Positions 8,142 to 18,430 of a stretch of 64,000 bases of DNA are shown here, in pieces. Below the pieces are notes generated by a model, which had not been told where the DNA came from, did no database searches, and saw only the letters and a program-made list of their open reading frames with translations. Made by a program: the position numbers and the translations under genes. Within the stretch, counting starts at the first letter, position 1. Each line of letters starts with the position of its first letter. Source of the stretch: Streptomyces tagetis (GTDB taxonomy: Bacteria > Actinomycetota > Actinomycetes > Streptomycetales > Streptomycetaceae); assembly GCF_018069565.1 (NCBI RefSeq), contig NZ_JAGPNL010000001.1, forward strand, positions 1,736,001 to 1,800,000, in the 5' to 3' direction.

Positions 8142-10904
8142 TCAGGGCAGCGGCTGCTCCGCCCAGATGACCTTGCCGGCCGGTGTGTAGCGGGTGCCCC
8201 AGCGTTCGGCGAGCTGGGCGACCAGGAACAGCCCGCGCCCGCCCTCGTCGGTCATCGCCGCGTACCGCAGGTGCGGTGAGGTGCTGCTGCTGTCGAAGAC
8301 CTCGCAGATCAGGCTCGTGTCCCGCACCACCCGGACGTGCACGGTCTCCCCGCCGTACCGGATCGCGTTGGTGACCAGCTCGCTCAGGATCAGCTCCGTG
8401 GCGAACGCCAGCTCGTCCAGCCCCCACTCCGTCAGCCGCCGGGTCACCCGGGAACGCACCTCGGCGACCGCCGCGGGGTCGGACGGCACCCCCCACTCGG
8501 CGACCCGGTCGGCGCCGAGCACCCGGGTCCGGGCGACCAGCAGGGCGATGTCGTCGGTCGGCCGCTTCGGCAGTTGCGCGTCGAGGATGGCCCGGCAGGT
8601 CTCCTCGGGCGAGTCGCCCGACTCCTCCAGCGCCCGGCGCACCCGCGCCAGGCCCGCGTCGATGTCGTGCTCCCGGTCCTCCAGCAGGCCGTCCGTGTAG
8701 AGCACCAGCCGGCTGCCCGCGGCGAGCCGCAGCTCGGCCGTCTCGAACGGCAGGCCGCCCACGCCCAGCGGCACGCCGGCGGGCACCTCGGGGAAGTCCA
8801 CGACGCCGTCGGGCCCGACCACCACCGGCGGCGGATGCCCGGCCCGCGCCACCTCGCAGGTCCCGGCGACCGGATCGTAGACGGCGTACAGACAGGTCGC
8901 CCCGGTGACCGGGGCGCCGGCGGGGTCGCCGTTCTCCTGCTGGTCGATGCGGGCGACCAGCTCGTCCAGGAGGCCGAGCAGCTCGTCGGGCGGCAGGTCC
9001 AGCGCGGAGAAGTTGTGCACCGCGGTCCGCAGCCGCCCCATGGTGGCCGCGGCGTGCAGCCCGTGCCCGACCACGTCGCCGACGACCAGGGCGACCCGCG
9101 CGCCGGACAGCGGCAGCACGTCGAACCAGTCGCCGCCGACGCCCGCCTGCGCGGGCAGGTAGCGGTAGGCGATGTCCAGCGCGTTCTGCTCGGGCAGGCT
9201 GCGCGGCAGCAGACTGCGCTGGAGGGCGACCGCCATGCTGTGCTCGCGGGTGTAGCGGCGCGCGTTGTCGATGGAGACGGCGGCCCGCGCCACCAGCTCC
9301 TCGGCGAGGGCCAGGTCGTCGGTGTCGAACGGCTCGGGGTTGCGCGACCGCCAGAAGCTCACCACCCCGAGCATCAGGGAGCCCGCCCGCAGCGGCACGG
9401 TGATCAGCGAGTGGACGCCGTACTCCACCACCCGCGCCGCCCGCTCCGCGTCCTGCTCGTGCCAGCCCGGGGCCAGGTCGAGGCGGGGTTCGAGGACGGC
9501 CCGGCCGGTGCGCAGCGACTCGCCCTGCGGGGAGACGTCCACGAAGCGGATCTGCCGTCCCACCGGGTAGAGGGGCACGTCCCCGCCCGAGTCGGTCACG
9601 CCGCTGCGCGCGGTGCGGCGCAGCGGCGTGACCGACTCGGGCCGGCCGCCCTCCAGGACGGAGTCGTAGAGGTCGACGGTGCTGTAGTCCGCGAACCGGG
9701 GGACGGCGAGCCGGGCCAGCTCCTCGGCGGTGCGGGTCACGTCGAGACTGGTGCCGATGCCCACGCCCGCGTCGTACAGCATGTCCAGCCGTTCCCGGGC
9801 GGTCTCGGCCCGGCCGGAGAGGGCGCGCAGCTCCGTGGAGTCGCGCAGGGTGGCGACGCTGCCGGGCGGTCCGCCGCGGGCGCCGGTGGAGCGCTGGCTG
9901 ACGGCGAGCAGCCGTTCCCGCACGAGGTGCACCTCGTCGGTGGCGGCCCGCCCGGACTCCAGCAGACCGGCGATGTCCCCCGGGAGACCGAGCCCGCGCA
10001 CGTGGCGGCCCTCGGCGTCGTCGGGCAGGTCCAGCAGGCGCCGCGCCTCGTCGTTGGCGAGCAGCAGGCGGCCCTCGCCGCCGACGATGAGGACGCCCTC
10101 GCGGACGGCGTGCAGCACCGCGTCGTGGTGTTCGTACATCCGGGTCATCTCGTTCGGCCCGAGGCCGTGTGTCTGGCGGAGCAGGCGCCGGCTGACCAGG
10201 GCGGTTCCGGCGGTCGCCAGGACGAGGCCGACGCCGGCGGCGATCAGCACCAGGGGCAGTTGCCGCTCGGTGGCGCCGCCCACGTTCTTCGTGGTGATGC
10301 CGGCGGACACCATGCCGACCACCCTGCCGTCGGGCGCCTCGACGGGCGCGATGGCCTGCACGAGCCGTCCCAGGGTCCCGTTGACCTCCTCGGTGACGGT
10401 CCGTCCCGCGAGCGCCGGCGCGATGTCGCCCACGAAGTGCTTGCCGATGCGGTCGGGCTTGGGGTGGGTGTAGCGGATGCCCTCGGGGTTGAGGACGACG
10501 ACGAAGTCCACGCCGGTGGCCTTGCGCACCGCCTCGGCCCGTGGCTGGAGCACCGCCGTGGGATCGGGGGCGCTCAGGGACTCGCGCACGCCGGGGGAGT
10601 TGGCGAAGGACGAGGCGACGGCGAGGGAGCGGTGGCGGGCGTCGGCGGTGCTGTCGCGGCGCACCTGGAGCAGGAGCGAGACGGCCGCCGCGGCGACGAG
10701 CAGCACCACGATGGCGATGTTGAGCACGAAGACCTGACCGGCCACGCTGCGTCCGCTCAGCACCTGGCGCAGTGCGGCGGCACGCCCCGGCCGCCCCGCG
10801 GCCCCAGTCCGCCGTGGCCGGTCCTCGTCCCACCGCCCCCGAGCGCGCCAACCGCTGGGACGACGGGACGACCGATCTCCCGATCGACCCCTCAGTCGGA
10901 CCAT
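8142..10904 (-). CDS. Membrane sensor phosphatase: sCACHE-PAS-GAF-SpoIIE-HATPase
   Basis: 920 aa, a sensor in the partner-switching style. TM1 is at 57-79, followed by an extracellular sCACHE-like domain at about 80-215 and TM2 at 217-236. Then come a PAS-like domain (about 255-360), a GAF domain (about 385-550) and a SpoIIE/PP2C phosphatase with GGDWFDVL, VGDVVGHG, YTDGLLED and DDIALLVAR. The C-terminal HATPase_c has ELILSELVTNAIRYGG and GGRGLFLV. The phosphatase would dephosphorylate a STAS antagonist, and the ATPase could bind a sigma or antagonist as an RsbW-like domain. The start has no clear ribosome site; a TAGACA box 7 nt before the ATG suggests a possible leaderless start. Confidence 0.88.
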   Translation of the reverse strand: MVRLRGRSGDRSSRRPSGWRARGRWDEDRPRRTGAAGRPGRAAALRQVLSGRSVAGQVFVLNIAIVVLLVAAAAVSLLLQVRRDSTADARHRSLAVASSFANSPGVRESLSAPDPTAVLQPRAEAVRKATGVDFVVVLNPEGIRYTHPKPDRIGKHFVGDIAPALAGRTVTEEVNGTLGRLVQAIAPVEAPDGRVVGMVSAGITTKNVGGATERQLPLVLIAAGVGLVLATAGTALVSRRLLRQTHGLGPNEMTRMYEHHDAVLHAVREGVLIVGGEGRLLLANDEARRLLDLPDDAEGRHVRGLGLPGDIAGLLESGRAATDEVHLVRERLLAVSQRSTGARGGPPGSVATLRDSTELRALSGRAETARERLDMLYDAGVGIGTSLDVTRTAEELARLAVPRFADYSTVDLYDSVLEGGRPESVTPLRRTARSGVTDSGGDVPLYPVGRQIRFVDVSPQGESLRTGRAVLEPRLDLAPGWHEQDAERAARVVEYGVHSLITVPLRAGSLMLGVVSFWRSRNPEPFDTDDLALAEELVARAAVSIDNARRYTREHSMAVALQRSLLPRSLPEQNALDIAYRYLPAQAGVGGDWFDVLPLSGARVALVVGDVVGHGLHAAATMGRLRTAVHNFSALDLPPDELLGLLDELVARIDQQENGDPAGAPVTGATCLYAVYDPVAGTCEVARAGHPPPVVVGPDGVVDFPEVPAGVPLGVGGLPFETAELRLAAGSRLVLYTDGLLEDREHDIDAGLARVRRALEESGDSPEETCRAILDAQLPKRPTDDIALLVARTRVLGADRVAEWGVPSDPAAVAEVRSRVTRRLTEWGLDELAFATELILSELVTNAIRYGGETVHVRVVRDTSLICEVFDSSSTSPHLRYAAMTDEGGRGLFLVAQLAERWGTRYTPAGKVIWAEQPLP

Positions 10905-11144
10905 GAGCCCATGTCTACACCGCCGCGCCGCGTGAGGCGAGAGGCGCCCACGGGAAGCGGGTGGTCCGGGGAACCCCTGGTGGGTGTGGTCGGGGCGAGC
11001 CGTGCCGGGCCGGGACGCGCGGTCCCGCCGGGCGGACGGCGGGTGATTCTCCCGCCGGCGTACGGCCGTCCGGGTGGAGGGCGGTGGATGGCGCGGTTGT
11101 CCCGGCGGCCCTCGTGTCCCGTGCCGCCTGCCCGGCGCCCGGCT

Positions 11145-11155
11145 CGAAAGTTTCG
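11145..11155. promoter_or_regulatory. Xylanase-type operator palindrome, copy 1
   Basis: CGAAAGTTTCG is an 11-bp palindrome of the CGAAA-N-TTTCG type, which is known upstream of Streptomyces xylanase genes as a repressor-binding element. It lies 200 bp before the GH10 gene. Confidence 0.7.
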
Positions 11156-11240
11156 CTGCCGCTCCCCGTGACCTTGCCTCCGTCGTCGCCACCGTCGTCC
11201 GTCGGACGGGCATTATCGGCCACGCTGTCACGGCCGTTGA

Positions 11241-12716
<1,476 letters not shown>

Positions 12717-12735
12717 CCCACCCGCGCGCGCGACT

Positions 12736-12782
12736 CCCGGCCCCGCGTCCGTCCGCCCCCAAGGCACGGGCACGGGGCCGGG
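12736..12782. terminator. Probable terminator after xylanase
   Basis: CCCGGCCCCG (12736-12745) pairs with CGGGGCCGGG (12773-12782). The 10-bp stem has a long 27-nt loop, so it is a weaker candidate than the others. Confidence 0.45.
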
Positions 12783-12957
12783 TCCCACGGCCTCCGCTCC
12801 CGCGCGCCGTCCGGTGCCGCGGTGGGAGGGGCCGAAAGGGACGGGGTCCGGCGGAAGTTGGGGCAAGCGAAGGGCGCGGGCCGCCGCGGTGCGTATGGTG
12901 AGGTGCCGTGGGGCAGCGCTTCCACTCCTGGCCCCGGACCGGACGGTGAGGCTCTGT

Positions 12958-13383
12958 ATGACTCCGGCGCACGGACCCGACGCCGCGGACACCACCGTGA
13001 CCACGGTGGTGGAGTTCAGAGGCGGGACGGCGATGATCCCGGCCTCCCGGGACGTCGTCCAGGGCTTCGTCGCCCGGCTCGGCGAGGCGGGCGTGGCCGC
13101 GACCGACGCCTTCCTCGACGCCGCGCGGCTCATCGTCAGCGAGCTGGTCACCAACGCGCTGCGGCACGCGCCCGGCCCGTGCCGGCTGGAGCTGACCCTC
13201 CTCGACGAGGACGTGCAGATCGCCGTGTCGGACACCGGGGAGGGCTTCCCCACCTTCCTGCCCCGCGACCCGCGGCGGGTCGGCCGGCACGGACTGGAGA
13301 TCGTGACCCGGCTCTGCGACGAACTGATCACCCGCCCGCACGCCACCGGCAAGACGGTCTACGCCCGCCTGCCGCTGCGCTGA
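12958..13383 (+). CDS. RsbW-like anti-sigma/ATP-binding protein
   Basis: 141 aa, a lone HATPase_c domain of the anti-sigma kinase type. The N box is LIVSELVTNALRHAP, the G1 box is VSDTGEGFP, and the G2 region is GRHGLEIVTRLCDEL. Family members bind a sigma factor or phosphorylate a STAS antagonist. GTGAGG lies 7 nt before the chosen ATG; an ATG 62 bp upstream is possible in another frame context but lacks support. It converges on a STAS protein gene only 10 bp away, and a SpoIIE-type phosphatase is upstream, so a local partner-switching circuit is plausible but unproven. Confidence 0.82.
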   Translation: MTPAHGPDAADTTVTTVVEFRGGTAMIPASRDVVQGFVARLGEAGVAATDAFLDAARLIVSELVTNALRHAPGPCRLELTLLDEDVQIAVSDTGEGFPTFLPRDPRRVGRHGLEIVTRLCDELITRPHATGKTVYARLPLR

Positions 13384-13393
13384 CCGGGCCGCC

Positions 13394-13813
13394 TCAGCCG
13401 GCCAGGGCCTCGTCGACGCTCGGGTAGCAGGCGATGAGCGCGTCCACGCCCACCAGCGCGAGGACGCGCCGCACCGGCTTGCGGGGCGCGGCCAGCCGCA
13501 GCCAGACGCCGCGCTCCGTCGCGGCCCGGTGGGCGGATATCAGCACGTTGATCCCGCTGGAGTCGAGGAAGGCCACCTCGCCCAAGTCGACCACCGTGCC
13601 CGGCGCCGACCCCACCGAGGAGAGCAGGACGTCCCGGAGCTGCCGGCAGCCGTCGAGGTCGACCTCCCCGGCGAGAGTGACCAGGCAGACGCCGCCGCCC
13701 GTCGTACTGCGGGTGATCAGCAGCCGCTCCGGCAACGCCGCCCGCTCGAAGTGGTCCGCCACGCTTCCCCCGCCCCTCCCGACCGCCCGGCCCTCGCACC
13801 GGTGGGTCGACAT
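13394..13813 (-). CDS. STAS-domain anti-sigma factor antagonist
   Basis: About 139 aa. The STAS core is clear: VCLVTLAGEVDLDGCRQLRDVL, then TVVDLGEVAFLDSSGINVLISAHRAA. In VAFLDSSGINVL the Ser of the DSSG motif is the usual site phosphorylated by an RsbW-type kinase. A domain end of RVLALVGVDALI follows. Start is uncertain: the ATG at 13813 has GAAGGG 7 nt upstream, while a GTG at 13762 lies in a purine-rich stretch and gives 122 aa. It ends 10 bp from the convergent anti-sigma ATPase gene, a likely functional neighbour. Confidence 0.82.
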   Translation of the reverse strand: MSTHRCEGRAVGRGGGSVADHFERAALPERLLITRSTTGGGVCLVTLAGEVDLDGCRQLRDVLLSSVGSAPGTVVDLGEVAFLDSSGINVLISAHRAATERGVWLRLAAPRKPVRRVLALVGVDALIACYPSVDEALAG

Positions 13814-13905
13814 CGTACGGCCCTTCGGGCCCGCCGGTGCCCCCTGTGGACAAGGCGCCGGGAAGGTCCCGGACGGCTCGACGCGCGCGATCGCGGAGTG
13901 CTGGC

Positions 13906-13911
13906 TAACCT
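13906..13911 (+). promoter_or_regulatory. -10 box of a leaderless promoter
   Basis: TAACCT fits TAnnnT and lies 8 bases before the GTG of the next gene, which has no ribosome site. Transcription would start at or beside the start codon. Confidence 0.5.
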
Positions 13912-13919
13912 CGTTTTGT

Positions 13920-14210
13920 GTGGCACACACATTCGAGGAACTCGTGCACAAGCGTCGCGCGGCGGACCAGGCGTACCACCGGGTCGAGGAACTGCGCGAC
14001 TCCTACGGGCCCCCTACCCAGCAGCAGTGGACCGCACGGCAGTCGCACACGTACGAGACCGCGCTGCGGGCCTGGCGCGATCTGGACCGGGACGTGCGGA
14101 CGGCGATGACCGAGTACGTGAAGGAAGAGGAGGACGGCGCCCGCCAGAGCATCGAGTCGATCGAGGAGGAGGTCGGCAGGGCCGCCGGCCGCACCGGACC
14201 GGGCGCCTGA
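13920..14210 (+). CDS. Small coiled-coil hypothetical protein, probably leaderless
   Basis: 96 aa, highly charged and almost wholly helical, beginning VAHTFEELVHKRRAADQAYHRVEELRDSYG. The middle and end (REALRAW-like, DLDRDVRTAMTEYVKEEED, IESIEEEVGR) suggest a coiled coil or helical bundle. No signal, membrane segment or known domain is visible. The GTG at 13920 has no Shine-Dalgarno, but a TAACCT -10 sits 8 nt upstream, so the mRNA is probably leaderless. It diverges from the STAS gene; whether the two are linked is unknown. Confidence 0.65.
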   Translation: MAHTFEELVHKRRAADQAYHRVEELRDSYGPPTQQQWTARQSHTYETALRAWRDLDRDVRTAMTEYVKEEEDGARQSIESIEEEVGRAAGRTGPGA

Positions 14211-14300
14211 CCGGGCGGGACGGTGCCCTGACGGCGAGTCCGGCGGCGGGGTTCCGGCCCGGACGGCGGGCCCCGGCCTCGGTGGCGGGCGCTGGGGCGC

Positions 14301-14385
14301 CTGGACGGCTTGGACGGCTTGGACGGCCTGGACGGCGGGGCCCCGGTTCCGGCCCCGCCCCGGTTCCGGTCCGCACCGGTTCCGG
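14301..14385. repeat. Short tandem repeats between convergent genes
   Basis: Four 9-bp units (CTGGACGGC/TTGGACGGC, 14301-14336) are followed by three CCGGTTCCGG copies (14343, 14360, 14376) spaced 16-17 bp. They lie in the 208-bp noncoding gap before glpD's 3' end. No function is evident; replication slippage is the likely origin. Confidence 0.6.
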
Positions 14386-14418
14386 CCCGCCCGGGTCCCC
14401 GGCCCCCGCACCCGTACC

Positions 14419-16002
14419 TCACGCCCCCCGGCAGTCCGGGGCCCCGGCCAGCAGCGCGCGGACGGCGTCCAGCGCGGCGGCCCGGTCCTCGGGCACCAGC
14501 CCGATCCGGGTCCGCCGGTCCAGCAGGTCGGCCTCGTCCAGCGCCCCTTCGTGGCGCAGCGCCCACAGCACCTCCGCCCCGGTCACCGGGTGGCCCGGCA
14601 GAACCGGCTCGGCGAGCCGGGGGTCGCGTGCCGCCTGCGCGTACACGGCCGGTGCCTCGGTGCCGTAGCGGCCCACCAGCCGGCGCGGGGCCCGCAGCGC
14701 GGCCAGCGCGCGCGGACCGGCGGCCCCGACCAGCGGCAGCGCGGCGGTGGGGGAGGGCCCGGCCGGCAGGCCGCGGGCGGCGATCGCGGCGTCCACGGCG
14801 TCCTCGGCCATCCGCCGGTACGTGGTGAGCTTGCCGCCGACCACCGTGACCACGCCCTGGGACGAGGTGAGCACGGCGTGCCGCCGGGAGACGTCCGCCG
14901 TGCGCGGCGCGGCGCCCGCGCCCCGGCCCCCGCCGGCGTCCAGCAGGGGGCGCAGCCCGGCGAAGGCCCCCACCACGTCCTCCCGGCGCGGCGGCACGTC
15001 CAGCACCGAGCCGAGGACGTCGAGGAGGAAGCCGATGTCCGCCTCGGGAGCCTCGGGCACGTCCGGGACCTCGTCCACCGGCTCGTCGGTCAGCCCCACG
15101 TAGACCCGGCCGTCGCCCTGGGGGAGCACCAGGACGAAGCGGTTGGTCTCCCCGGGGACCGGCACGTGCAGTCCCGCGGGCAGCGGGCCGAGGCGCTCGG
15201 AGCGCAGCACCAGGTGGGTGCCGCGGGAGGGCCGGACCCGGATGCCGTCCACCAGCCCGCCCGCCCACACCCCGGAGGCGTTGATCACCGCGCGGGCCCG
15301 GATCTCGCCCTCCTCGCCGGTCAGCTCGTCCCGCACCCGCGCGCCGGACCCGGTCAGCTCCAGCGCCCGCACCCGGGTCAGCACCCGCGCCCCGTGCCCG
15401 GCGGCGGTACGGGCCAGCGCGGTCACCAGGCGGGCGTCGTCGGTGAGCCGCCCGTCCCAGGAGAGCAGCCCGCCGCGCAGCCGCTGCGGGCGCAGCGCCG
15501 GGGCGAGGTGGCGGGTCTCCACCGCGGAGAGCCGGCGCGGCGCCGGCAGCGTGCCCCGGGGCGTGCGCGCCGTGAGCCGCAGCGCGTCCCCGGCCCGGAA
15601 CCCGGCCCAGGCCAGCGCGGCCTGCCCCCGCGAGACCAGCGGCGTCAGCGGCAGGACGAAGGGCTGGGCGCGCACCAGGTGCGGCGCGGTGCGCTCCATC
15701 AGCACCCCGCGCTCCACCGCGCTCTCGTGGGCGACGTCGAACTGGGCGGAGGCCAGGTAGCGCAGCCCGCCGTGGACCAGCTTGGAGCTCCAGCGCGAGG
15801 TGCCGAAGGCGAGGTCGTGGGCGTCCACGGCGACGACGTCCAGTCCACGCGCGGCGGCGTCCAGGGCGGCGCCCGCGCCGGTCGCGCCGAGGCCGACCAC
15901 CAGGACGTCCACGGCCCGGCCGCCGACGGTCCGGGACAGCTCGCGCGAGCGCCGGGCGGCGCTGAGGGAGAAGCGGTCGGGGGCGGCGGAGGCGGGGCTC
16001 AT
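14419..16002 (-). CDS. glpD: Glycerol-3-phosphate dehydrogenase GlpD
   Basis: 527 aa, FAD-dependent, oxidising sn-glycerol-3-phosphate to dihydroxyacetone phosphate at the membrane face. The N-terminal Rossmann motif is VDVLVVGLGATGAGAALDAA, near residues 31-50. Conserved DAO-fold blocks follow: SRWSSKLVHGGLRYL, VINASGVWAG, TNRFVLVLPQGD and VVGGKLTTYRRMAEDAVD. The C-terminal DAO_C part ends in Arg-Ile-Gly. The start overlaps the stop of the TetR gene by ATGA, so the two are translationally coupled and the regulator probably controls this enzyme. It diverges from an alkyl-DHAP-synthase-like gene that could use its product. Confidence 0.92.
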   Translation of the reverse strand: MSPASAAPDRFSLSAARRSRELSRTVGGRAVDVLVVGLGATGAGAALDAAARGLDVVAVDAHDLAFGTSRWSSKLVHGGLRYLASAQFDVAHESAVERGVLMERTAPHLVRAQPFVLPLTPLVSRGQAALAWAGFRAGDALRLTARTPRGTLPAPRRLSAVETRHLAPALRPQRLRGGLLSWDGRLTDDARLVTALARTAAGHGARVLTRVRALELTGSGARVRDELTGEEGEIRARAVINASGVWAGGLVDGIRVRPSRGTHLVLRSERLGPLPAGLHVPVPGETNRFVLVLPQGDGRVYVGLTDEPVDEVPDVPEAPEADIGFLLDVLGSVLDVPPRREDVVGAFAGLRPLLDAGGGRGAGAAPRTADVSRRHAVLTSSQGVVTVVGGKLTTYRRMAEDAVDAAIAARGLPAGPSPTAALPLVGAAGPRALAALRAPRRLVGRYGTEAPAVYAQAARDPRLAEPVLPGHPVTGAEVLWALRHEGALDEADLLDRRTRIGLVPEDRAAALDAVRALLAGAPDCRGA

Positions 16003-16616
16003 GGGGTGAGGGTCCTCTCCAGGATGGTCCGCAGCTCCCCGAGGAGGGCCGCGGAGGTCAGGTCGGTGTCGTCCTCGTCGGTCATGGTCCGCAGCGACAG
16101 GGCGAAGGACTGGACGACCAGCAGCACGGACCGTGCCTGCCGCCCGGGGTGCGCGGCGCGCACCGACCCGTCGGCGTGGCCCTCCCGCAGGATGTCGGCC
16201 AGCAGCGCCAGCATCGCGTCCTGGCTCGCCCCGCGCCGGTCGAGCACGTAGGGCAGGAGCAGTTCGGGGTCGACGTCGACGATCTTCCGGAAGAGCGGGT
16301 GCGCGCGGAACGCCTCCACGCCCCTGGCCAGCCCCTCGACGATCCGCGACCGGGTGTCGGTGCCCGGCCGGGGAGCGGGGACGGCCCCGGTGGCCACGGC
16401 GATCCACTCCCGGGTCATCAGGTCCCCGACCAGCGACCGCACGTCCGGCCGGCGCCGGTAGAGCGTCATGCGCGAGACGCCCGCGCGGCGGGCCACGTCG
16501 GTCATGGTGGTGCGGCGGACGCCGACGGCGAGGACGCAGTCGCGTACCGCGTCGAGCACGGCGTCGTCGTCCGCGGGCCCGGGTCGGCCACTGTGGTTGT
16601 GACGGTTAGGCGTCAT
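15999..16616 (-). CDS. TetR-family regulator coupled to glpD
   Basis: 205 aa. The N-terminal helix-turn-helix is VLAVGVRRTTMTDVARRAGVS followed by RMTLYRRRPDVRSLVGDLM, the TetR type; the C-terminal ligand domain is ordinary in length. The gene overlaps glpD by ATGA. It has no ribosome site: minus-strand TACACT lies exactly 7 nt before the ATG, so the mRNA is likely leaderless. Two GTGTAAC direct repeats cover this -10 and are a candidate autoregulatory site that would also reach the divergent operon at 16689. The effector is unknown. Confidence 0.85.
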   Translation of the reverse strand: MTPNRHNHSGRPGPADDDAVLDAVRDCVLAVGVRRTTMTDVARRAGVSRMTLYRRRPDVRSLVGDLMTREWIAVATGAVPAPRPGTDTRSRIVEGLARGVEAFRAHPLFRKIVDVDPELLLPYVLDRRGASQDAMLALLADILREGHADGSVRAAHPGRQARSVLLVVQSFALSLRTMTDEDDTDLTSAALLGELRTILERTLTP

Positions 16617-16631
16617 GTGTAACAGTGTAAC
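16617..16631. promoter_or_regulatory. Direct repeats over a leaderless TetR promoter
   Basis: GTGTAAC occurs twice (16617-16623, 16625-16631). On the minus strand the region holds TACACT (16629 to 16624) as -10, 7 nt from the TetR ATG. It is a candidate operator between the divergent units. Confidence 0.45.
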
Positions 16632-16688
16632 GCCCCGTGAGGCCGTGCAGACGGCATCGCCCGCGACGACCGATGAGGACGACAGGCC

Positions 16689-18389
16689 ATGGACATGCTG
16701 TGGAACGGCTGGGGCGACCCGGACCGGGCGGCACCGCTGCCCGGCACGGTGACCGCGCTCCTGCGCGACCTGCTCGGCGTCACCCCCCGCGAGACCCCCT
16801 CCGTCCGCCCGGACGAGGTCGCCCTGCCCGCCGGCCCGCTCACCGCGGAGGCCCTGCGCGCGCTGCGCGCCGCCGTCGGCGACCGCGCCGGCCGCGTGCG
16901 CACCGACGCGGAGGCCCGGCTGCGCCACACCCGGGGCAAGTCCACCCCCGACCTGCTGCGCATGCGCGCCGGTGACGCGGCCGACGCCCCGGCCGCCGTC
17001 GTCCTGCCGGAGAGCCACGACGAGGTCCTCGCCGTCCTGCGCGCCTGCGCCACCCACGGCGTGGCCCTCGTGCCCTTCGGCGGCGGCACCTCCGTCGTCG
17101 GCGGACTCGCCCCCGAAGGCCGCCGCCCCTTCGCCGCCCTGGACCTGCGGCACATGAACCGCCTGCTGGCGCTCGACCGGGTCTCCCGCACCGCCACCCT
17201 GCAAGCGGGCCTGCGCGCCCCCGAGGCCGAGGCGCTGCTCGCCGCCGAGGGGTACACGCTCGGCCACTTCCCGCAGTCCTACGAATGGGCCACCCTCGGC
17301 GGCTTCGCCGCGACCCGCTCCAGCGGACAGGCGTCCGCCGGGTACGGCCGCTTCGACGAGATGGTCCTCGGCCTCACCCTCGCCACCCCCGAGGGCACCC
17401 TCGACACCGGCCGGGCGCCCCGCTCCGCCGCCGGACCCGACCTGCGCCAGCTCCTGCTGGGCTCGGAGGGCGCCTTCGGCGTCATCACCTCCGTCACCGT
17501 CCGCGTCCGCCCGCGCCCCCGCGCGCGCCGCCACGAGGGGTGGCGCTTCGACTCCTTCGAGGCGGGCGCCACCGCGCTGCGCCGGCTCGCCCAGGACGGA
17601 CCCCGGCCGACCGTGCTGCGGCTCTCCGACGAGACCGAGACGCTGATCGGCCTCGCCCAGCCCGACGCCATCGGCGCCTCCCCGGACCGGCCCGCCGCCG
17701 GCTGCCTGGCCGTCGTCGGCTTCGAGGGCACCGAGGAGGGCATCGCCCGGCGCCGCGAGGAGGCCGCCGCCGTGCTCCGCGACGCGGGCGGCACCTTCGC
17801 CGGGGACGAACCGGGCGAGCGCTGGGCGCGGGGCCGCTTCGACGCGCCCTACCTGCGGGACGCGCTGCTCGACGCCGGGGCGCTCGCCGAGACCCTGGAG
17901 ACCGCCGCCTACTGGTCCCGGTTGCCCGGCCTGTACGCCGCCGTCCGCGACGCGCTCACCGGCACGCTCACCGAGGCGGGCACCCCGCCGCTGGTCATGT
18001 GCCACATCTCGCACGTCTACGAGAACGGCGCCTCCCTGTACTTCACCGTCGTCAGCGCCCAGGGCGAGGACGCCGTCGCCCACTGGACCCGGGCCAAGCA
18101 CGCCGCCAACGAGGCGATCCTCACGGCCGGCGGCACCATCACCCACCACCACGCCGTCGGCACCGACCACCGCGACTGGTACGTCCGCGAGGCCGGCGCC
18201 CTCGCCATCGACGCCCTGCGCGCCGTCAAACGGCGCCTCGACCCGGCCGGCCTCCTCAACCCGGGCGTCCTGCTGCCCGGTGCCTCGTCCGGCGGGCCGT
18301 CGGCGGCCGGGACCCCGGTGGCCGCCCCCGCCGCCGGGGAGCAATCCGGCTCCGGCGACCACGCCGACCGGTGTCCCCCCGCCCCGTGA
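16689..18389 (+). CDS. Alkyl-DHAP-synthase-like FAD oxidase
   Basis: 566 aa. The PCMH-type FAD domain has VALVPFGGGTSVVGGL, HMNRLLALDR and LQAGLRAPEAEALL, followed by GGFAATRSSGQASAGYG and LLLGSEGAFGVIT. The C-terminal FAD-oxidase domain carries the His cluster THHHAVGTDHRDWY, typical of alkylglycerone-phosphate synthases. Those enzymes exchange the acyl chain of acyl-DHAP for a fatty alcohol, the first ether-lipid step. Bacterial relatives are mostly uncharacterised, so the exact reaction is inferred. GACAGG precedes the ATG. A 41-bp gap leads to a lipid-kinase gene, and the divergent glpD makes DHAP. Confidence 0.82.
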   Translation: MDMLWNGWGDPDRAAPLPGTVTALLRDLLGVTPRETPSVRPDEVALPAGPLTAEALRALRAAVGDRAGRVRTDAEARLRHTRGKSTPDLLRMRAGDAADAPAAVVLPESHDEVLAVLRACATHGVALVPFGGGTSVVGGLAPEGRRPFAALDLRHMNRLLALDRVSRTATLQAGLRAPEAEALLAAEGYTLGHFPQSYEWATLGGFAATRSSGQASAGYGRFDEMVLGLTLATPEGTLDTGRAPRSAAGPDLRQLLLGSEGAFGVITSVTVRVRPRPRARRHEGWRFDSFEAGATALRRLAQDGPRPTVLRLSDETETLIGLAQPDAIGASPDRPAAGCLAVVGFEGTEEGIARRREEAAAVLRDAGGTFAGDEPGERWARGRFDAPYLRDALLDAGALAETLETAAYWSRLPGLYAAVRDALTGTLTEAGTPPLVMCHISHVYENGASLYFTVVSAQGEDAVAHWTRAKHAANEAILTAGGTITHHHAVGTDHRDWYVREAGALAIDALRAVKRRLDPAGLLNPGVLLPGASSGGPSAAGTPVAAPAAGEQSGSGDHADRCPPAP

Positions 18390-18430
18390 GACCCCAGCCC
18401 GGCACCGCCCGCCAGCCCGGAGGCACCCCG